From: Acanthochlamys bracteata
Lineage: Eukaryota; Streptophyta; Magnoliopsida; Pandanales; Velloziaceae
Length of the DNA: 64,000 bases
Assembly: GCA_019914995.1 (NCBI GenBank)
Contig: CM034127.1
Location: forward strand, 2,480,001-2,544,000
Direction: 5' to 3'
The first letter of the stretch is position 1. Every line of letters begins with the position of its first letter. The position numbers and the translations under genes are program-made. The notes under the pieces were generated by a model that saw only the letters and a list, made by a program, of their open reading frames with translations, was not told the DNA's origin and searched no databases. Of this stretch, positions 35,300-48,010 are shown piece after piece.

Positions 35300-36837
35300 T
35301 TACAAATAACTGTATTTCAACTAGGCTTTTACTAGACATTTGGACCAGTTCAAAACTTTAACCTCGACGGATCTCCACACAGATTAGATGGATGTTTTTC
35401 TTATTACGTTTGTCCTTATCATTTCAAATAAATAGTTTTATTTTTTAATAATTTTTTAAAATATAAAAAATTATAGTCTTAAATTTTTAATTTACAATTT
35501 TTATTTTTAGAAAAAATTAAACTCATTTTAATAAAAAATTTGAAAGTATTTTTAGTTTAAATTTTTTTATTAATAATTACTTGCAAATATTCTCTAAGTT
35601 TTCACCGTTCCACGGCCTAGTAGTAAATCTCAATCATGATAACAGCTACTGAAATTTATCCAGTGAGTATTTTAATCCGTGTATCTCTACTTACGTTGAT
35701 TCAGGGAGGAAAAACTGGGCTCATCACCAAGTTGGCTGGTGCTAGTATATCATTGCCGGGGGAAAGAAAAAGAGAAACAATAATTATGATAGTGCCTGGT
35801 CCAAGACTCCAAGTGTCGACTATTCGCATACAAGTAAAGACTTGTACGTATGTACAAGTGCATACGCATGCTTATGTATAGACACAACATACAGATGTCT
35901 GTACAAACAAGATGAAACTATTAAGAATTTGGTTGTACCAAAGTATCCAGATAAGGCAAGCAGCTTGGCCCCAACATTACCTGTAGTCAGTTGTCCACTT
36001 AGATAAAATCCTTCGAATGTAAGCTGATGAAAGGGATGATTAAGTTGCCACGAATACACATCATGGTCCACTGTAATGACCGACGTGTATATGTATGAAG
36101 AAATTATTCGATCGACGTTTTTGTAATCTTGTACAGGTTGATCACGCATCTCAGCAAACGTGTCTGATGATCGTCCCTCAAGTTCACTAATTTTGAGGGA
36201 TCAACTAGACAAGAAATTCTACGCAACAATTGTATTGTTCACCTAAACCTTATCTGTTGTACATATTGGTGTTCGCATACGGAAATAGAAAGAAGAAGAA
36301 AATGAATAACCAGGAAAAAGAAAATTATCCTGCGAACAGCAGGAGAAAACTTGAAGTTATCGGAACAGCTACGTGTGAAAAAACAACACGATGGAGAAGT
36401 GCAAGCAATGAGAAAACACCAAATACTCGGCACCATGGACTAAAATAATGATAACAAGGACCAATAGCATCGGGAGAGAAAACTCAGAAATTTGCAATTA
36501 GTAGTTAGTATTATCTATCTGTAACTTATGGTAACGAGGAGTTTGCAGACAGTTAAATATCTAAGAAAAAGGGAATGCTTAAAGAACAATAACACCTCAC
36601 GGTTTGCAGACAGTTAAATATCTGGACCGAAAAACAGATATATTTCCTTCAGCTACGCGTTCTGTAAACGATGATGGGATCAGTGATGCTTTACAGCTAT
36701 TCCGATAATGCTATTGGTACTGATCCGATTGTAAACAGTATTATTCAAGTGTTTCTTGCTATACATCTGCTAACCGCGTCCATCCAAATACATACTAACA
36801 AGCAGCATTAATGAAATTTCAAGAATGCGTCTGGAAT

Positions 36838-37104
36838 TCCGTTTGGGAGTGCGTTTCATAAATTGCTTATCAATTTTTCTTAACTTTTCTCTATTTTACG
36901 TTTTTCAATACATATTTTTAAAGTATATAAAAAATTTATTTAAAAATTTAAAAAGTGTAGAAAAATTCTACGGAGTGAGATCTTTTTATTGCATATTTTT
37001 ATTATTTTTTTGAAAGTAAAAAAAATAGAGCTCGTTTTTCAAAAAAGACAAAAATATCTTCTATTTTAAAAAAATTCTATTTCATAAGCACTCCCAAACG
37101 CCCG
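36838..37104. mobile_element. MITE with CGTTTGGGAGTGC inverted termini
   Basis: The left end CGTTTGGGAGTGCGTTTCATAA and the right end TTCATAAGCACTCCCAAACG are inverted copies of each other with few mismatches. The interior is AT-rich and non-coding. The termini differ from the GGGCGTG family in this window; no clear target duplication was seen, so the superfamily is open. Confidence 0.6.
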
Positions 37105-37567
37105 CTAAATAGACAGTCAGAGGTATATGCACTCTGCAACTGCTGACACAACGATGACAGAATCATGTACCATTCCGGAACTTGCAGACGTAAGTAGAAT
37201 ACAACTGTACAATGACCGTGTACATGCCTTCAAAACTTTTTAACAACAGTCATTGCCTTCAGTTCAAACAGAGTCCACTGCCAGCATCTGACTTTGAACA
37301 AATTTTCAGACCAATTAGAATGCACTCCATGAATTCTGGGGGAGATCAGTGTTCTTTCCTATATCTACTCAAGATCCAACTACCAAACTTTTAAATTTCT
37401 TGAGATACCGAATTACATACAAAAATTTTGCTATAATAAAAAACCTGTACAAGCCTATTTTTCTTTTTTCTTTTTTTTTCCCTTCTCCCAAGCAAGTAGC
37501 CTATGGAGGAACTAAAACTACCCCCTTCTACTTGATGGATCACCATCTTTACACCTAACTCAGAAAG

Positions 37568-40198
37568 CTACACGCAGGCCGAGAGCGCTCTTTCCTGTTT
37601 ACTTCCCTTGGGGTATATCACCACAGAATCCACACAGAGACCCCCTTTTGTATGAGTGCAGTCGATCTGTGTCATTGAGAACTTGAGCTTAGTTGGTGCA
37701 TCTGCGTTCTCAACAACAAAATCACCTACTCGGTAGTAAATCCACCTCCCAGGTTCATCCAAATAGCACTTGGATTGGGCCTGCTGACCACTAGATGTCG
37801 AGAGCTGGAACCTCACTGGTTTTATATCCCACCCATGAATGTGCTCTGAGTTGTAGATCCTTCTTCCAAGCCTTTTCGAAGGACGACCCAAATGAAGCCT
37901 GAAGAAGAGGCTATATGTCCCTGCTGGAAATCGAAAGTCAATCTCCCCACTAACCTCAAACCACCAGATCTGTTGAAGATATGCAACAACATGGAACCTG
38001 TAGGCATGAAATTCAGTTAGCATCTTTTTCTTCTAGAAGGTTAGAAGAAAACCCTAACATATTTAAACGGTAAACAAGTCAGATATGAACTTTTTCTAAG
38101 AAAACTAAATGCGAAATGTCCTAACTTCTCAGGTAGTTTCAGAACCCATCCTTCATCAAAAAGTTTGTCAGTTTGGTAAAGAAATGCTAGCACTTATAAC
38201 GATGGAAAATATTTGTTTTAACTGAAATCCCTTACTCATGCTCCTGAGAAAGCTGTTATAGAAAAGAATATCATCATCCACAACTCACCAAACTAAAACA
38301 ATATGTCAAAACTAAATGCTCTAAGAAACATTGCCGGTATAAACAGTTGACCTGCAGGTTAAACTACGATTTTAACTTATTCTATGTATTTTAACGCCAC
38401 CTTCATATTTCTAGGGAGGAAAGAAAAATCTGAGTTAAGATCCATGGCAATAAGAAATTTCCAATTCACTTGCTAGAAGTATCTTAGTAGACAAGTCCAG
38501 GACATTAGCTAAGTGTACCAAGATTTATCCTTCCATATTTCAACTACAAAGTTGCAACCTAGACAATCCTATAAAGTTTGAGGTCATGATATAAAGTTGT
38601 CCAAGAGCAGCCTAAATTTCTCAGTTATTGCTACCCAGTTAAAACATTTTCTCTTTCCGAGTCTGTAAACAAACAATAGATACATGTATACTATAAACGT
38701 GTAGGTCTCTAAGTTAAGAGCGATTAGAATTACTATGACAACAGCAAACATATACATTAAAGAGGTGAAATACCAAACCAGATGAATGCTCATAACTCTG
38801 ATTGTGGTTACTTAAGCATCCACAAAAGATATCTATTATCCAATATAAGACAGCACCCAAGCCTTTACTAAGGTAAATTGAAAAAAGGACCAAAAAACTA
38901 TTTGTTCCAAATGTGCATAAAGTAGTGCATCTATTCAGAGATTGTATTGTACTGTCCAATGTGTCTAGACAATTATAATGCATCTTGAATCGATTTATTG
39001 ACCTGTTAATGCACCTAGATCTTCTTCAAATCACACAATAGACCAAGTGAACCATACAAATCATAATCCTCCATATAAACCCTCCACATAATAAAGCCAG
39101 CTATAATTGTTAGTTATGAGGAGGGAAACAGAGCTAATATAAAGATCCATTAATAAATCCATACCAGCATTGGAATTTTCTTTTGAGGAGACAACTATCA
39201 AATGATTGGGTGCATTTTACCAAAGAAGGACAAAACATACTAAATACCTTGATTCCTCAGTAGGAATGTAATTCCAGTATCTCCGATCATCAATCCCCGT
39301 GATTGCCAAGGCCTTTGGTGAAATTGCAATGGAGATGTTACCAGTGCTCTTATCAAGCCAGAATTCCTGAGTGCAAAAACAGCAAATAAAATCAGTTCAA
39401 CTTCAAGACAGAAAGCACAAAGTCAAAACTTCTTTGTTACAGAAACATCTATCATCCAATATGTTTCAGTTACCACCTACCTTCCTTTCAACCCATTTTT
39501 GAGAGTAAGAGCTTAAAAGAAAAAAACGGACCACATGCAAGAGAACTTCATCATCAGACAGAACACTTCAATATTTATTCCATAAGGAATTCGACTTAAA
39601 AAATCATCTTTTTTTTCCCCAGAATAGCAAGCTAGACCCAAAGATACCAGAGAAACAACAGATATCCATCTCCAAAACAAAAGGACTTACTAATCTCAAT
39701 TTCTTCTCAATCAATCACAACAGCGAACTGAGCCAATACCCAAAGTGCTCAAAAAACACATAGCTAACAAAAATCCCCAAAAACACTCCTCCGGAAGAAC
39801 TAACCATTTCAGAAACAAAATCCAGCCAATTCAAATCAAACAAAAATTAAGGGTAAAAAAAGAGAGCGAGAGAAAACCTTAGTTCCACCATCGAAGGGGT
39901 TGGGTCGACAAAGCCTAGCATAGATCTCCTTCTTAGTAAGTCCGAGATACCGGTCCCGTTCACCAGTCTCAAGCAAATACTTGTAATTTCTAGGTAGTTT
40001 AGTATGCCACACGAAATCCGCATCAGCAGCTCCTCTGAAAACCCTACCGAGCTTCGCAATCCGGCAAATCTCCGGAGGGTCGAGGTGAAGCAGCACCGAC
40101 GCAACGCAACCCTCCGGCAAATCACCCAGTCCCGTCTCATGGGTCCCACCGCCACCACTATCCAGCCTCACCACCATGCTCGATGCCCCAGCTCCCAT
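37568..40198 (-). CDS. F-box protein PP2-A type (phloem protein 2-like)
   Basis: Likely substrate receptor of an SCF ubiquitin ligase, combining an F-box with a PP2 (Nictaba-like) carbohydrate-binding domain. Three exons: 40198-39878, 39366-39248, 37997-37568; GT-AG and in phase, giving 289 residues. The F-box is at about 24-69 ([30 protein letters not shown]). The PP2 domain is at about 108-285, with [64 protein letters not shown] and VIYPKG. Length and motifs match Arabidopsis PP2-A11 to A15, closest by eye to PP2-A13/A12. The ATG used is the first in frame and gives the usual MGA start. Intron 2 (1.25 kb) shows nothing notable. A TATATATA box lies 345 nt upstream, so the leader is long. 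Confidence 0.94.
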
Positions 40199-40542
40199 CA
40201 CAACTATTCTTTCTCAAACTGAAACAGTACTCAAATTACTCGATCAAAAAACGAATGCCGGTAAAACTTTCCTTGTTATAGAGATTCCTTCATGTTCGAG
40301 AAAGATAGAGAACTAAGAAGTTGTAATAATTCTTAGCTAGTTTTTCTTTTGAAGGGGTTTAATTTGCTGGAGCTGGAGTTCACGCCGTTGCAGCGGGGAA
40401 GAAGAACAACAAAGAAAGAAGAATGAGGGCGAGAATCGTTGAAACGGAATGGAGACGCTGGGAAAGATATTTGTTTTCTCCAAACTATTTTGCAACACAA
40501 TCCCTCAATATCCATTCTTAGCATCTAGAAAGAGAGAGATAC

Positions 40543-40550
40543 TATATATA
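40543..40550 (-). promoter_or_regulatory. TATA box of the F-box/PP2 gene
   Basis: TATATATA preceded on the gene strand by CCCT. Transcription from here would give a leader of about 310 nt containing at least one short upstream frame. Confidence 0.4.
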
Positions 40551-42882
40551 AGGGTGTAACGGTAATTTAACCACTTGCAAATGAAATTGGTGAAAAGAGA
40601 GAGCAATGGCGCAGAACTTCCAAATGTTTATTATAAAAGATGCGGAGAAGGTTAAGAAGACAAGTGTGTCATCGAACTATCGAAGTTGATGACGAACTTA
40701 TTACTTTGTATTACTTTACAATGGCACGGCGTGTGGGCGGTAACAGTTGGCTGGAGAAATGACTAAATACCCTACTGCCGGTGTTGGATGACAGCTTTTT
40801 AATGTTTGGTTGGTTTATTAGGCTATATCTTGATGAATTTTTCTTTCCTAATTTTTTATTTTAAGTTTTTTATAAAATTTTTAAAACATTTTACAAAATT
40901 TTTTTAAAAATTTTAATAATATAAAAATATTTATATCATAAATTTTTTTAATATTTTAAAATAAAAAATAAAATTTATTTTTAAAATTTTCTAAAATATA
41001 TTTTTAAAAATTTTTTTTTTCAATAAACACTCTCCAATATTTGGTAATGTACATTAAATATAGTGCTGTAGACTGGATAAGCAATCAAGAAGTAAAAATT
41101 AAAATAAAAAAATCAGAGAAATGATGTAATAATCCAACGAATAATATCTACTACACAGAAAATTTACAGAGTTTCATTAATTTCAGTTAATAAATAAGTT
41201 AATTACATCCGTGCCGTATCTATATTTGTTTGACTACAAAAAATCTCGTTGACTGAAAGAGGTTTTGCTAAGAAAAACAGAACACCATTATACTATTTGT
41301 CTTCTGATTTAGATAAAAATGGCATTTGTCTTATAAAATCAAATATAAAAGATACTTTAAACTTGTTGTCAACGAGGAGCTTAGAAGAAGTCAATGTCGT
41401 TAGCTTCTAAGAATACGGATACGAATGGTATGTAAATGCCTCTTGTTTCTATTGCATTTGTATTTGGAGTTGCTTGAAAGTCTCGAAAAACTTGTAAGTT
41501 GATAACTACTAAATAGCAGTGGCTTGAAAATTCTATGCTGTTTATACTTAACTTGCAAGGAGAGATTTTAGTATACTTGTGTATTCATTCTTGTACATAT
41601 GAATTTGTTCTTGTCGGTTTTTCTACGAACATATTACGTTATCCTAGATGGATAAGATTAGATCGCTCCTCAATTATTTGAACGCTAATAAAATTTGAAA
41701 GTCCCACTATGGTGGGGGATACATACATGACATAATTTAACACTACTAATATACGGTCACTGCATTTATGTTCTTTGCTGATTGGTTTATCTTAATTAAG
41801 ACATAAACCTGGATTTTCATTCAAGTTCAATCTTAGTAGTGACGTTGAAATTTATGAGTAGAAAACTAGAAAGAATAAGTACTTCATTTATCTTCTTATG
41901 CACGACACTTGCACTTCTTGTATTCGTGTCTCCAAAAGGAAGCATTAGTTCTCGAATATACAATGTTTCTGCTAATATAGAAACCATTTACTAGCGTGAG
42001 TGAAATTGATAATAAAGGACAAAGGAAAAAGTTTCGAAGTTAAAAACCCAACTTGGACGGCGACTGTAGTCAAATCTCGTGTAGTGCAATGAAGGTGACA
42101 AGTTGGTGTGGTTCTTGAAGTAGAAGCCAGTTTTCATCAGAATGCTTATAATGTTCTGTGGTTGGTAGAAGTAAATTAGTTCTTCCAGCAGCTTCTTGCA
42201 ATTTAGTGAAAGAAACGTTCAAGAAACACCTCTTGACCGGCTACAATAATTGCCCCAAACTGTATACCTTCGAGAAAATCCTAAGAACAACACGAGCAAT
42301 CAACCTAGTAATTGCTACTAAGGAGCCAATACCTCACCGATCTTGCGCACAGTAGAAACGGAACAAGAGATGGGTGTGGAGAAGTGGTGGACGCAGATCC
42401 TTCCTTTTAGGAACTGAAATAGGAACTGTTTCGATTACGAGACTAGAGATTTTTCGTGGACCGTTTTGTGAGGTTAAGTACTGAATTGGTTCCATTCTTT
42501 CATTACGAGAGAAAGTAGCATATGATAAGATTCCGCTCTGGCGACGAAGACGAGCATTCAAATCCATGGATGGCAGTACTTGCGCTTATTCTAGGCCAAC
42601 TTCTAGTGCAGGTCCAGCATCTATTGGCTTTATTGTTATTATTGCCTTTGCCTATTCTCATCATTAATGTATGCTTTTTGGGTGGCGTGGATGCTTCTCC
42701 CAGAATATTTAAGATAGAAATTTAAAGAAGATAAAAGGCCTGGATGTATCTGCGGTAGGCAGCTACTGTGGCATTTTGCAAAGAGCCCCATAATAAACAA
42801 AACTTAAAAATAAAATTCTTTAAAAGAGCTACAGCGTCTGCCCCTAGTTTCTCTCACTTTCGTTATATTCGTAGTTTAAGTT

Positions 42883-43180
42883 TTAGGACGTGTTTTAAAT
42901 AACCGTAATTTCACTTTCTCCGTCAAATTTTGAGTTCGAATCATTCTTATGTTTCAATTATACAAAAAATTCAGAACTCCACTTCCACGTACGGAACTCC
43001 AGTCTCAACTTTCTTATTTACATACTTTTCAATATAATTATATTTTTTAATTTTCAACATATTTTCAAAACCTATTGAAACACAAATACTGAACTCCACT
43101 TCCACTTTATTTTTCAAAAAATTCTACTTCCTATTTTTTATTTTCACGAAACTCAATTGGGCATTTGAAATACGCCCTCA
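42883..43180. mobile_element. Tourist-like MITE, copy 1 of a tandem pair
   Basis: It starts with TTA then GGACGTGTTTTAAAT (42886) and ends ATTTGAAATACGCCC (to 43177) followed by TCA. The body matches copy 2 base by base over long stretches, for example AAACCTATTGAAACACAAAT in both. It is non-coding. The right flanking TCA is an imperfect match to TTA. Confidence 0.7.
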
Positions 43181-43345
43181 TCATATATTCACTTGCACCC
43201 ACTGTAAGGATTTTTTTTTCTCAGTTTTTCCGAACTCATTTTCCAATTCAGTACCACTTTCTATTTTTTAATTTTTCCAAACTCACCATATTCACATCTA
43301 ACCTCATTTCTCACCAAGCTCAGTTCCTAGAATCTAAAACACGCC

Positions 43346-43647
43346 TTAGGACGTATTTTAAATGCCCGTAACTTTACTTTCTCCCATCATATTTTGAGTT
43401 CCGAACAGTTTCTATATTTCAATTATACAAAGAACTCAGAACTTCACTTTTATATGCGGAATTCCAGTTTCAACTTTTTTATTTATACACTTCCCAATAC
43501 AATTATATCTTTCAATTTTTAACATACTTTCAAAACCTATTGAAACACAAATACTGAACTCCACTTTCACTTCATTTTTAAAAAAACTTTACTTTCTATT
43601 TTTTATTTTCATGAAACTCAGTTATGAGTATTTGAAATACGCCCTTA
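43346..43647. mobile_element. Tourist-like MITE, copy 2 of a tandem pair
   Basis: TTA, then GGACGTATTTTAAATGCCC, and at the other end GTATTTGAAATACGCCC, then TTA. Both flanks carry the 3-bp TTA duplication. It is about 300 bp, AT-rich and non-coding. It abuts at 43336-43345 another right-end-like sequence, AAAACACGCC, so a third partial element lies between the two copies (43181-43345). Confidence 0.72.
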
Positions 43648-45160
43648 GCAATACTTGTCACTTCTCCGGAGGCGCCAAGATGCTTTCTTGTGTTGATGGA
43701 GCGAGAATAAAAGATACCTTTTGTCAACTTCAGATTTTAAGAAATTACCACCTTAAAAAGATGTAGTTGGTCCAAAATCAGCCACTATGATTGTATTCCT
43801 TCAAAAGTGAGTACAAAATCCAGGAGAAAAACCTGCAATAACTCAATAACAAGTTAGAAAAGCGTTGCGCATGCACATATGGTAGGCAACATTTTATCTT
43901 TTACTGAGTGGGACGTGTTATTCCATGATGCAAATGACACTTGTCCGGATGAATTTAGAATTGAGTACTTTTCTGACTCTTAACTATTTGAGTGTCTAGC
44001 TGGAAGGTGTTGAATCACATTAGATCTTTATACCTGAAAGTAACCCTACGGCTTCTTTAGTGGAGCATTTAGTGCCACTCCTTTTCGCTAGTGGTCAGTT
44101 CCACCACATAGAACGTTTGCTTCTTCTCTGTCTAGTATTGCTTAACGTTTTCGTCTCAAGCATCATAGAGCTAGCAAGAATATTGGTATCAATGCCTCTT
44201 CACGAGGGTACGAACAGAATGGAGATTTGTCACTACCTACTCACGACATGATGGAATGAAATGGAATCCATTAAAATAGTTATCACCATTATCAGCACTC
44301 AATCACAAGAAAATCGACAAGCAGATGAACTAGAGCAATAGGTGGAATGCTAATTAATGTCGTCATCCATGAGTCTCTCTGCTCTAGATTGAAACTCTTT
44401 TAATATGCAAACTTGAAAACCTTTCTGCTCTGCAGGATAGTAGGTCTCAGTATTACAATTAACCAACTGCTAATAAAGTAGATTTTCATGCTCGCTCTGT
44501 TTGTCATGTGTGCTCCAGTAGTAATAGAAAATCGAGTGAAATTTACATGAAATTCCAACTAACATTGAACTAAGGGTCCCTCTGTCACCGTTTTAAACTT
44601 CTAAAATTTAAAACTTTTCAGACTACATAGATTTATCTATGGTCCAAACAAAAAGTAAACAAAATTTGGCTTGACAACCATAGAATGAAAGAATCTTTAA
44701 TCACATCAACTGATGTGAGACACTGGACTAGACTAAATTGAATGGTTTAAATTTTCATTTATGAAAGCCTCAGTATCTTCTAAGTAAGCAATCGGCTGTT
44801 GGAGGAAAATTCTATTCCTTCTGTGATGCATGCTTGGTAAAAGAATTTAAGAAACTTGATATAGGGGAGGATGGTAAGCCTGTAGAGATTAGTAAATTAC
44901 CACAGGCGCTAAGTTTCTTGCTTTGATTCCATAAGCCTGTGGCCATTCATCTAAATCTTTTTATTTAAGTTTCTGGAAGCAAGGTATCGGTTTTTTTATA
45001 TATTAATCTCTCATATTTCTTGTACTCAAGCATGTGGGCACCCCTTGAGTCAAGCCATAAATCTAAGTCTGCCTATCAAGTTTGTTCTATATATTTAGCT
45101 TAAGTGTGAGATACATGAAAGTGGAAAGAGTCGTTTCCCTGCAAGTGAACTCTTGACAAA

Positions 45161-45364
45161 ATGGCTACCTCCACAATTCCCTCCAAAATGCTTCCCTCCG
45201 CGCAATTATTGCGCATCAACTTACATCAAGATCCTATAGAACATAAGTGTTCATGTTCTCTTTTGATATCTGTCCCCACCACTTTAAAACATCATATCAT
45301 CTATGAGGTAGAAAAGGAATCTTCTTCATCAGTGTATGAAAAGGGAATTGCATCGGGAGCTTAG
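45161..45364 (+). CDS. Small open reading frame, unknown
   Basis: An ATG-started frame of 67 codons beginning MATSTIPSKMLPSAQ and ending YEKGIASGA. Composition is ordinary and soluble, with a Ser-rich patch (ESSSSVYEK) near the end and no signal peptide or membrane segment. A TATATATTTA stretch lies about 70 nt upstream. I do not recognise it; it could be a small gene, a relic exon or chance. Confidence 0.15.
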   Translation: MATSTIPSKMLPSAQLLRINLHQDPIEHKCSCSLLISVPTTLKHHIIYEVEKESSSSVYEKGIASGA

Positions 45365-47296
45365 CAACTAACTGGTTATCAAACAATCAGGGGGGAAATC
45401 TATAAGAGGCTTACAAAATCTGACTAAAACCAAAATCTACGAACTTGTGCTCACTGTGAAAAAAGCCTTAAGGGATTCTTGTGCATGGACTATGTAGGCT
45501 AAGCATTAGATGTCAAATGATGGTTTTGGGGAAAGCTTGCTATTTTAAGAGGACAGGAATTATTTCTATCCCTAGGTTCTATGTTAATAAAAAACACATA
45601 GATTCATAAACACGTAGTCCTACTCAGGCCAATGCATTGGACCACAGTTAGGAAACCATCTTACCTGGTCAGCAGTACATCTGTTCATCATCGTGGGGAG
45701 GCATGCACTGAATTTCCCTAGTTGATTACTTTAGGGACGAATTTTGACTTGGCTTGCCACAAAACTCCATGGCCAATGCTAATCACTCCAGCTAAACCCT
45801 AAGCACTTATGGAAAGCACCAAATATTGGCCTTTGGTTACAATGATATGTTAGAGGCCATGTGGTCATACCTAAACCATGGCATTTTATGAATGTAATGA
45901 CGATCATGAGAATATAAAATTGCTACTGCATTTGATATAAAAAGCAATTTGGGGACTTTAAGAACAATGAACTAAATTATCGATAAAAATATAAAATATC
46001 TGAAATTGAGCTACTGAAAAGGACCAGTTACTAGCAAATGGGATGCAGTAACTCGTGCCACTAAATTACGAAATCTAAGTTATAAACTCGAGGCTCTACC
46101 TAATCAAATGTTCACCCTGCATTTTTTATATTATTAAGAAATTCTAATTAAACACAAACATCACAAACACAGATTTTTTAGGTTGGCCATTTAAAACTCT
46201 CTTCTTCGTCATTTGTTCTGTCTACTAGTGGTAATCTTCTTTGTTGGTCATTTTCCAGTATCTTCTAGACATAAGTAGAGCTATCAGTATAGATTAACAA
46301 ATCAGATTAAGATAAATTAACTTAATAATTAGATCAAAATTATTCATGATCCATATATTTATATATATCAAAATTATCAATATAATTCAACTTTTTTAAT
46401 AATCGGATCAAACTTAAAACTAATCAATTTAATAATCAAAATTATTAATACAATAATAATAAATCAATTTCTATCAATAATAGAGATATCCAAGATTAAA
46501 AGATATTAACTTTAATAAAAATTATAAACATACTAAAACATTGAAATATAATAAATTAATCAACATATATATATTAAATATTTTATAATAATTATACAAA
46601 TTAAATAAATTAATTCTGTATCAATTCGAACACGATATGAATCTATTTAATTTATTGAATCAATTTCAGATTTACTCAAAATTGGTCCGAATTCTTTTAA
46701 GATCGAATATGAACCCAATTTAAATAGCTCGGTGCTGGACTGGATTTACAGAGGGTTGTCATCTTTAACCGCAAGTCAAACGAATTAGGCTTATAATAAA
46801 AACTGTCTATGGTCAAACTGGAACAATGTTGTTATCGTACATATTAAAAATAAAAATTGCATAGAACGAAAGAGAGAACCTACTTGTTGTCCTAAATCTG
46901 TTGTCCTCATTAGATCAAAAGTAAAGTATAAAATTCAGTTTTTGCAAACTTTTTGTCGGCTACTTAGGTGACAAACAAGGAATCAATAATTTCTAGCACG
47001 CTCTTGCGCGAATCCATTAACATGCTACCCAGTGAGTGTTAGAAATTTTGCGTACTAGAAATTAGCTATACTCTGCCCTTCAGTATAACCGTCGTAGTTA
47101 GTGATATCTGTTTACAGAAAGTCATAATTAAACTCCTAGTCCTTCAAGGCTTCAACTACTGCACGTCAAGAATTTGTTATGTATGCCACTTGGTGTGTAT
47201 AACTTTCTATTCTGAAAGAATGATCAGCACACCAATGGGCTGTCTATGGCTAGCTATTGATGAGCGAGGAACCAAAAAAACAATGCGAGACCACTT

Positions 47297-47590
47297 TGCA
47301 AATGAGTAGACCACAACAACGGCCTTAAAGACAACCAAAGTGTGAATACCCCCAACAGGGTTGCTAAAGTAGGCTGAAAATGAAAATTCCATCACAAACG
47401 AATAGACCACATCAACTACCTCGAGGGCAACCAATGTGGTGAATTCCCTTGCTACAGGGTTGTCTATTAGGATGAAGGCGAGAAAACCCGTCACAAATGA
47501 GTAGAGCCCACATCAACTGCATTAAGGACAACCAATGTGTGAATACCCTGAATACAGGGCCATCTAAACTACATAGAAAAATGAACCCAA
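47297..47590. repeat. Three tandem repeats of about 97-99 bp
   Basis: Units start at about 47297, 47393 and 47492, each containing a version of CAAATGAGTAGACCACA, CAACCAATGTGTGAAT and CAGGG. On the minus strand units 1 and 2 read through in one frame as versions of HTLVVxxAVDVVYSF; unit 3 carries the same peptide in another frame. Confidence 0.7.
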
Positions 47591-47951
47591 TCTGATCTTC
47601 TAAAAGCACGATGAACTGGTACCAAAAGGTGACAATTACAAATAAACCTACAAAAAGAAGAGCAATTCTTGCCAAAATAAATAAAATATATAAACAAAGA
47701 AAAAGGGGGTACATATTTCTACATGCATTCTCCGGTGGATAATATCGCATGGACAACTGTGAATAATGTGATCAAGTGGCACACTGCTGGTGTCCATGAC
47801 CTGCCAAGAAGTTAATGGTTAGGAAGAAAACACAAGCTTGCCTGATGTACCATGAATGATTAAGAACACTTTGGCTGCAAAATAAGTATACAATTACTTA
47901 TTATTTGATCAATATGTATTATTGACTGTGCGACAGGGTAAATTTTGTCAC

Positions 47952-48010
47952 CTGGTGCCGGTCCTGCCGGGAGTAGATAATTTATGGCCGACAGAAGCTC
48001 CATGGAATTA
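47952..48010 (-). other. Candidate exon of a short-peptide or non-coding transcript
   Basis: A pyrimidine-rich acceptor (TTTCTAATTGCTAG) is followed on the minus strand by CC-ATG and 17 open codons reading MELLSAINYLLPAGPAP, then a GT donor (CCAG/GTGACA). Joined to the next good acceptor (at about 47800) it would give about 26 residues. It lies downstream of the promoter and first exon at 51505-51764 on the same strand. No homology is known to me; the exon is a prediction from splice signals only. Confidence 0.25.

Larger units (their letters stand above)
32508..37567. other. Long intergenic region with one candidate transcript
   Basis: No protein family was recognised. A possible diverged tandem duplication lies at 33496-33880, a promoter-like site with a candidate first exon (minus) at 35115-35299, an AT-rich block at 35410-35590 and a MITE at 36838-37104. 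The right end is the 3' UTR side of the F-box gene, with a pyrimidine tract near 37460-37490. Confidence 0.5.
40199..47296. other. Gene-poor region with MITEs
   Basis: After the F-box promoter come an AT-rich block (40850-41030) and a paired MITE structure (42883-43647). Open frames at 42158-42355 (plus) and 42334-42567 (minus) look protein-like in composition but match nothing I know. 46260-46750 is AT-rich. No confirmed gene. Confidence 0.5.

Noticed and set aside
42158..42725. Overlapping frames on both strands (65, 77 and 67 codons)
   Set aside because: They look moderately protein-like, but the three overlap, conflict in strand and show no known family or splice signals. Possibly an old transposon relic.
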